A stretch of DNA of 12,500 bases, from NCBI GenBank assembly GCA_009663005.1, contig CM018902.1, forward strand, positions 302,501 to 315,000. The letters run 5' to 3'. A program made the translations under genes and the position numbers. Of this stretch, positions 7,861 through 12,500 are shown piece by piece. The notes under the pieces were generated by a model that made no database searches, was not told the origin of the DNA, and saw nothing but the letters and a program-made list of their open reading frames with translations. Position 1 is the stretch's first letter; each line of letters opens with the position of its first letter. The DNA comes from Actinidia chinensis. Taxonomy: Eukaryota; Streptophyta; Magnoliopsida; Ericales; Actinidiaceae.

Positions 7861-9270
7861 TACTTCCTCCCATTAGAAACGTAGATCTTTGCCACATAAC
7901 ATCATACACATAGGAGTTTATGGCTACAATGCTAGGGGAAGGCTTACAGAGAGCATTTGTTAAGACGTATGAGTCACCATCTCAAACTGCATAAGGCATA
8001 TTAAAGAGAGAGAGGCAACCACAAGCCCATGAATCAAAACAAAAATACATTGTTATCAGTGTTATCTAAGTACGATGTGCTAAGCGAGAGACGATGCAGT
8101 CATACTTGGGTGGAAAAATCAGAGCTATCAAGAGAGCAATGGCCAAATTAAAATTAAGAGTGATACTATAAAAACTTTGGTGCTTAGTCAAATTGGGGAG
8201 CCCAAAAAATAGAAACATATCACTAACCATACAAAATAGTACCAGAAAATGGCTGAATGACTGCAAAAACAAACTTTCTTTATGGTTAGTGATGTGATTA
8301 GCAACTTAAACACCCCAATTCGACTAAAGAGCAAGTGTGATGTTCTCATATCTTCTTCTGAGTCTAACCAAATTGCGGAGCTTGAGTTGAAGGTCAGTGA
8401 GGTCACATTACTGACTATAGAGAGTGCAAGGAAAACGGCTCAGCGATGGCTGAATGACCACAAAAATAAAGAATCCCTCTCTACGATCAGCAATATAATT
8501 TTTTTTGCTACAAAAGCTCATTAACAGACAAAAAATTGAGTGTCAGAATCCCTCCTCAGTTGGCACCTTTCTTTGCTAAGACAATATTTGATAATGGTTA
8601 ATCTGTCTATTCTCTCTCGAAAAATTGTCATCTTATAACCCAACGAATAATTGTAATGGTCTATCATTCTGCAAAACAACAACAACAATGTCACTCATCC
8701 TTCGTTCTAAATGGGAACGATACCCATCCAATCATGATAAGAGATATCACTATCCCTCTGACGAGGTCCATAATGACCCAAATGACATATTTTATTGGCC
8801 TTTTTAGGGTGAACCATAATAATTGCTACTTAAAAAGTTTGCATCTACAAAAAGGTCGGCCCTCCCTAGGAGAGAGTGGCAAGACATTTGTTGTCCTTGC
8901 GTCTACTGGAGCCCATTGAGCGATTGTCTTATAAATGTATATACATATGATCCTCCCTTAGATGACATTGGCCTGCACTTAACATAGATGTGTAGTACCT
9001 AAGCTTACTTCTACTCGCGAAGGTGTGAATAAGGACCTAAAGATGAATCATTTAGTTAGTCTTAACAGCATTGTGCCTTTTGACAGGGAGACTCTGAAAT
9101 TGTGAAGACTTGGTTCGATCAAGTGGCAATGTGACAGTTTGGACACATGGTAATTCCATTTGCAAGTGATGGAGAGGATCTGTTTTGAATGAAGAACTAA
9201 ATAAGGATTCAAAAGGTCCTCGATGAATGGGGGCAACAAATTGGTCTTCTTGTCTAGTGATTGTGCAGCA
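7860..9270. repeat. Unit II of the tandem ~1.4-kb repeat
   Basis: The front half (to about 8725) aligns with unit III over roughly 800 bp: ACCATCTCAAACTG at 7976-7989 and 10538-10551, and CACTAACCATA at 8221 and 10801. The back half matches the end of unit I: ACATAG...GTACCT at 8982, and AATTCCAT at 9152 against 7733. It ends at ATTACT near 9270, a counterpart of ATTACT at the unit I/II border near 7860. Within it, a ~197-bp sub-repeat starts at 8251 and 8448. A + strand open stretch, 8282-8524, looks coiled-coil-like but is not conserved in unit III, so no gene is called. Confidence 0.7.
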
Positions 9271-9325
9271 TTACTACCCCTGGTTAGACATACATATTAA
9301 TGCTCATAACATACATTTGTAAGTC

Positions 9326-10430
9326 CTGCTCATACAAGGGAAACATGCAAAGGAAGAACCATATTTCAGGGTTGACATCCCAGTCCCCAAGGGAACTCAT
9401 ACACCTCTTGCATAAAAGGTGTGTTTAGATCAAGGATTTGTGGAGAGATTTTCTCAGGAAAGAAGGTGAAGGAAAAGGTGAGTGGAAAAGCTAATTTGCT
9501 TGAGGTTTATGCTTATCTAATGCATAGGAAGAGAGCAGAAAGATGCATAGGTTGACATCCCTATCTCGTCTCCTCTTACGTGAGTCTCTTCTTACTTTAG
9601 TTGGCTGATCAAATTAAAGAAGACTTGACCTCTAATTTTCCATAACATGAGAATTTACAAGCATGAGGTGGATAGGTCTCTAGCATGCGAGGTGTGAGTG
9701 GAGAGATCACCCACTAAACAAATCCAGAACAAGTTAATGGGAATGGAATAAAAACAGCACTATTTTCTAAAAAATTCTCATGTAAAACACATTTTTAGTA
9801 TTATTATGACGTTTTGTAAAAACTCTACTTTCTCTAGATTTTTAGTTTACTATAATTCGTTTTTACTCGCAAGGGACATGTTAGGGAAACAAGTAGGAAA
9901 AAATAAACATTTAGGACGGCTTTGGATTGCTTAGGGTTTAGGAATGACCATTTAGGACTGCTTTGGAACGAAAGTGTACCGTAGCTAGGAACATGCATAC
10001 TAAAACGAAAATCATTTAAGGTACTACCATTTTCTAGTAACAGTCTTAAAGTAATTTAATAATGTGAAGATTTAATTAACCACTCCGCTAACTTATTTAG
10101 CTGATTCCCTAAACTTTCTATTTCAAGTTTGCAAACGTCCTACAAAATTGAGCCCAACCAAACAAAACCTTATTTGCAAACTTATTTTGTAAGTTTCCCT
10201 AAATTCAGTTTGGGCTCAAACAAGACATTATAACAAAAATTAATTTCTCATACGATGCACAATAAAAATTCTAATCAGGCCAACATCAATACTTAGCTAA
10301 TTTCCTTACACATTAAGCATGGAAAAAAATAAATAAATTCACCAAGTCAACGCAAAACAATGGCGTGTGCCATAATGAAGACTTAGGGTGTTACAACCTC
10401 CCTCGTCCTTTACGAGCCATGGAAGAATCT
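9326..10430. other. Non-repeat DNA interrupting unit III, possible insertion
   Basis: This roughly 1.1-kb stretch has no counterpart between the matching blocks of units I and II. It includes a fold-back at 10148-10219 and a duplicated 19-bp block at 9908-9926 and 9949-9967 (CATTTAGGAC-G/T-GCTTTGGA). MITE-like phrases such as GTGTGTTTAGAT near 9420 and CACTAAACAAATCC near 9712 are also present. No transposase and no clear target duplication were found. It may be one insertion or several. Confidence 0.4.
10148..10219. repeat. Fold-back with nested hairpin, possible MITE end
   Basis: TTGAGCCCAA (10148-10157) is a perfect inverted copy of TTGGGCTCAA (10210-10219). Between them AAACTTA (10178-10184) pairs with TAAGTTT (10190-10196). 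The nested structure could be part of a small non-autonomous element, but a target duplication was not found. Confidence 0.55.
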
Positions 10431-11310
10431 AGGTGCTTTTTGTACAGGGTGCTATGTTGACCACATTGCTATATAAGAGTTCGGCTACTACAACACCAGG
10501 GGCCTCCTATGAGAGCATTTGCCAAGACATAGAACTCACCATCTCAAACTGTGTTAGGGCATATTACAAAGAGGAGGCCCCTACTGGCCCCCTCATTAGG
10601 GATTAATGTACATTGTTACCTAAGTACTGTCGAATGACGATTGACCATTCTCTGAGCAAGAGACCACACAATCACGCTACAAGAGAGCAACGACCAAATA
10701 AAACATTAACTAGAGATATTTGTCAGCGGAGAAAGAAACTTATGCTTTCAAATCTTTTGGGTTAGTCGAGTTGGGGAGACACCAAACAATAGAAACACAT
10801 CACTAACCATATAAACAATACAAGAAAATGGCTGAATAACCGCAAAAACAAAGAATCCCTCTCTATGGCAAGTGATATAATAGTGATAAAATACACTGCT
10901 CAATACACCCCCACTCGAGCAAGGAGGAACTATGGTGATCTCAAATCTTCTGAATATTGTTAAATTGTGGAGTTTGAGAGCAGGTCCCACCACTGACTGT
11001 TGAGAGGGTGCAAGATAAAGGGTTAAGCGACGGCCAAATGACCGCAAAAACAAGGAATCTCCCTCTAGGAGTCTAGGGTCGGTGATGTGATTTGCTACTT
11101 AAGCGCACTAACTTGAGTAGACCTAAAAATATTTGAGTATTACATACCCTCCTCAATTGGCAGCTTTCTCTCAGCTAGGATTATATCTCATTAGGGTTAA
11201 TTTGGCTATTGCTCTCTCAAGAATTGTGATTTAAAACCAAAGAATAATTGCATGGTCTCTCGTTCTTCAAAAAGTTATCTCATTGTTCATTCTGTATGAG
11301 AAAGATTCTC

Positions 11311-12175
11311 TCTCAATCGAGATGAGTATAAAGCCCAGCGGTTCATCTAATTCAATAGAGAATCTGTTTGGAGCTTTGAGAAGCTTTTCAAACTCTTTGG
11401 ATACAATCAAAATATAAGTGTGATACTGCGATGCCAAAAAAATTTTATGAGAGAAAATTGAATTCTTTTTTGTCTTCTTCTTAAATTTCTTAATTGTAAA
11501 GCCTTAAAATGCAGATCTGTTTTTGTTCTTAATTAAACCCTCAACCACCATATTAATTCAACCGAACAACCTAGCTCAAAAAATAACACAAAAGCCACAA
11601 ATTACCTATCACCTCCGAGTGCCCCCTAGATAGTACCAAGTATCTCATCATTTCATCCTTGTGTCCTCACCTTTTTATTAACTCGAAAAGAACTATATCA
11701 TTCAAAACGCACAACAAACACAACCGCATATTTAGGCCTTCAATCTACAAAAGGGTGCCATTCCTGGAATCAAAAAGCACAATCTCTGCCAAAATTAATC
11801 ATAAATATTCCTAGAAGCTATAAACAATATAACAATCATAGAAAAACATAAATTTAAAATAAGTCTCATGTGTCATCAAGGCAAATTAATCATCATACTC
11901 CCTATCTTAACATAGAAAGTTTTGCACAGAAACACTCCCAATGCCCAAACAACCTACACAGTTCAAACAACATATATATTAATATGGCCAAGCATCCTTC
12001 ATGTTCTACTCAAGAAAATAATGTTATTACCCATATAGCTAACAGATCAAATGCAAATATAAAAAAGAGTCTCTCTCGTACAAGTTTATTTTTTTGTCAT
12101 TTTCACATAAGTCCCTAATGATGTAAAACCATAATGTAGATCTTCCATCTACATGTCTAAGAAGATGAAGATGGG
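11311..12175. other. AT-rich intergenic stretch without recognised gene
   Basis: After the tandem repeat ends, no domain, exon pair or RNA gene could be recognised on either strand. The open stretch 11870-12118 (+) is polar and low in complexity and is not counted as a gene. If the LRR fragments to the right belong to a gene on the - strand, its kinase exons would be expected here but were not seen. Confidence 0.5.
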
Positions 12176-12431
12176 GGTCCAGGATGTTTCCAGTGAATTG
12201 ATTACCCGAAAGAAAATTAGTCATCAAAGCGAAAACAAAATTTCAAAAAGGCAATATGCATCATAATGATATTGTAGTGGCACCGATAATAACAAATTTT
12301 GATTAAATCAGCTAATGAAAATTGATAAAAGGAGAACAAAGATTTCAACGTACAAGGTCCTGATGGTAACGGGCAAATTTAATGGAATACTACCTCATGT
12401 AATTGTTGCTCAGATATCGACCTCGTTAAGT
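12176..12431 (-). pseudogene. LRR receptor-kinase fragment (two LRR pieces)
   Basis: On the - strand, 12430-12380 reads LNEVD, then after a 2-base shift LSNNYMR, then GSIPLNLP in another frame. That is one leucine-rich repeat with small indels. Further along the same strand, 12224-12176 reads MTNFLSGNQFTGNILDP, a second LRR with the G-N-x-F-T-G core. The phrases LNEVDLS-NY--GSIP and GNQFTG-I occur in this order in the ectodomain of LRR-VIII receptor-like kinases, from memory. Such proteins sit in the plasma membrane. The shifts between frames suggest a dead or badly eroded copy. The upstream part would lie beyond 12500. Confidence 0.5.
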
Positions 12432-12500
12432 AGTCCAAAAATCAATTAGAGATTGAGACAAAAAACCTCACTTAAGTTTCAAAAATTGCAAGAAATTAGT

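Larger units (their letters stand above)
9270..11310. repeat. Unit III of the tandem repeat, split by about 1.1 kb
   Basis: The start (9270-9325) resembles the start of unit II at 7860-7915. Repeat homology then stops and resumes near 10430, running to about 11310. As in unit II there is an internal ~200-bp sub-repeat, starting at 10830 and 11032. The two ends match unit II in the same order and orientation. A - strand open stretch at 10748-11053 overlaps this unit but has no recognisable domain. Confidence 0.6.

Noticed and set aside
8282..8524. Coiled-coil-like 80-codon open stretch on the + strand
   Set aside because: It lies inside repeat unit II and the matching stretch of unit III has stops and shifts, so the frame is not conserved.
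9100..9130. GGTTCGATCAAG as a tRNA T-loop
   Set aside because: No acceptor, D or anticodon stems could be formed around it.
10748..11053. 101-codon open stretch on the - strand
   Set aside because: It covers repeat unit III; the corresponding unit II sequence does not keep the frame, and no domain is visible.

Overview
This window looks like nuclear DNA from a flowering plant, probably a eudicot. It is AT-rich, has no operon-like gene packing, and carries a decayed Ty1/copia retrotransposon, a small non-autonomous hAT element, a short plant-specific gene of the DUF4228/PADRE type, and exon-sized remnants of two plant gene families (MAP70 and an LRR receptor kinase). I do not name a species.

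Positions 1-4125 are a dead copia element on the + strand. Gag, zinc knuckle, protease, pre-integrase, integrase and reverse transcriptase remains follow in normal order, broken by many stops and frameshifts. RNase H and the polypurine tract are gone; the RT reading runs straight into an LTR-like segment (about 3737-4125). The left edge (1-98) is an inverted copy of the end of that LTR rather than a direct 5' LTR. Inside the protease stretch sits a 429-bp hAT (Ac/Ds-like) element at 1049-1477 with a perfect 8-bp target duplication, so insertion order can be read directly.

Positions 4146-5264 hold the only gene that looks intact: a 94-codon protein (4980-5264, +) beginning MGNC, with a conserved basic C-terminus. 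Its upstream region has three W-box cores within about 100 bp.

Positions 6161-6490 (- strand) carry two adjacent exon-like pieces resembling the C-terminal coiled coil of MAP70 microtubule-associated proteins. A one-base frameshift and a lost splice donor suggest a pseudogene fragment.

Positions about 6500-11310 are, on my reading, an old tandem triplication of a 1.35-1.4 kb non-coding unit. Unit I is about 6500-7860, unit II about 7860-9270 and unit III about 9270-11310. Unit I has a local three-copy, about 150-bp tandem array. Units II and III each hold two copies of a ~200-bp sub-repeat. Unit III is split by about 1.1 kb of unrelated DNA with fold-back structure. The unit matches no family I recognise.

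Positions 12176-12431 (- strand) hold two short LRR fragments in the order expected for an LRR-VIII-type receptor kinase; the rest would lie beyond the right edge. Overall this is a repeat-rich intergenic region around one small stress-type gene. The genes do not form a pathway, and I see no new multi-gene system.
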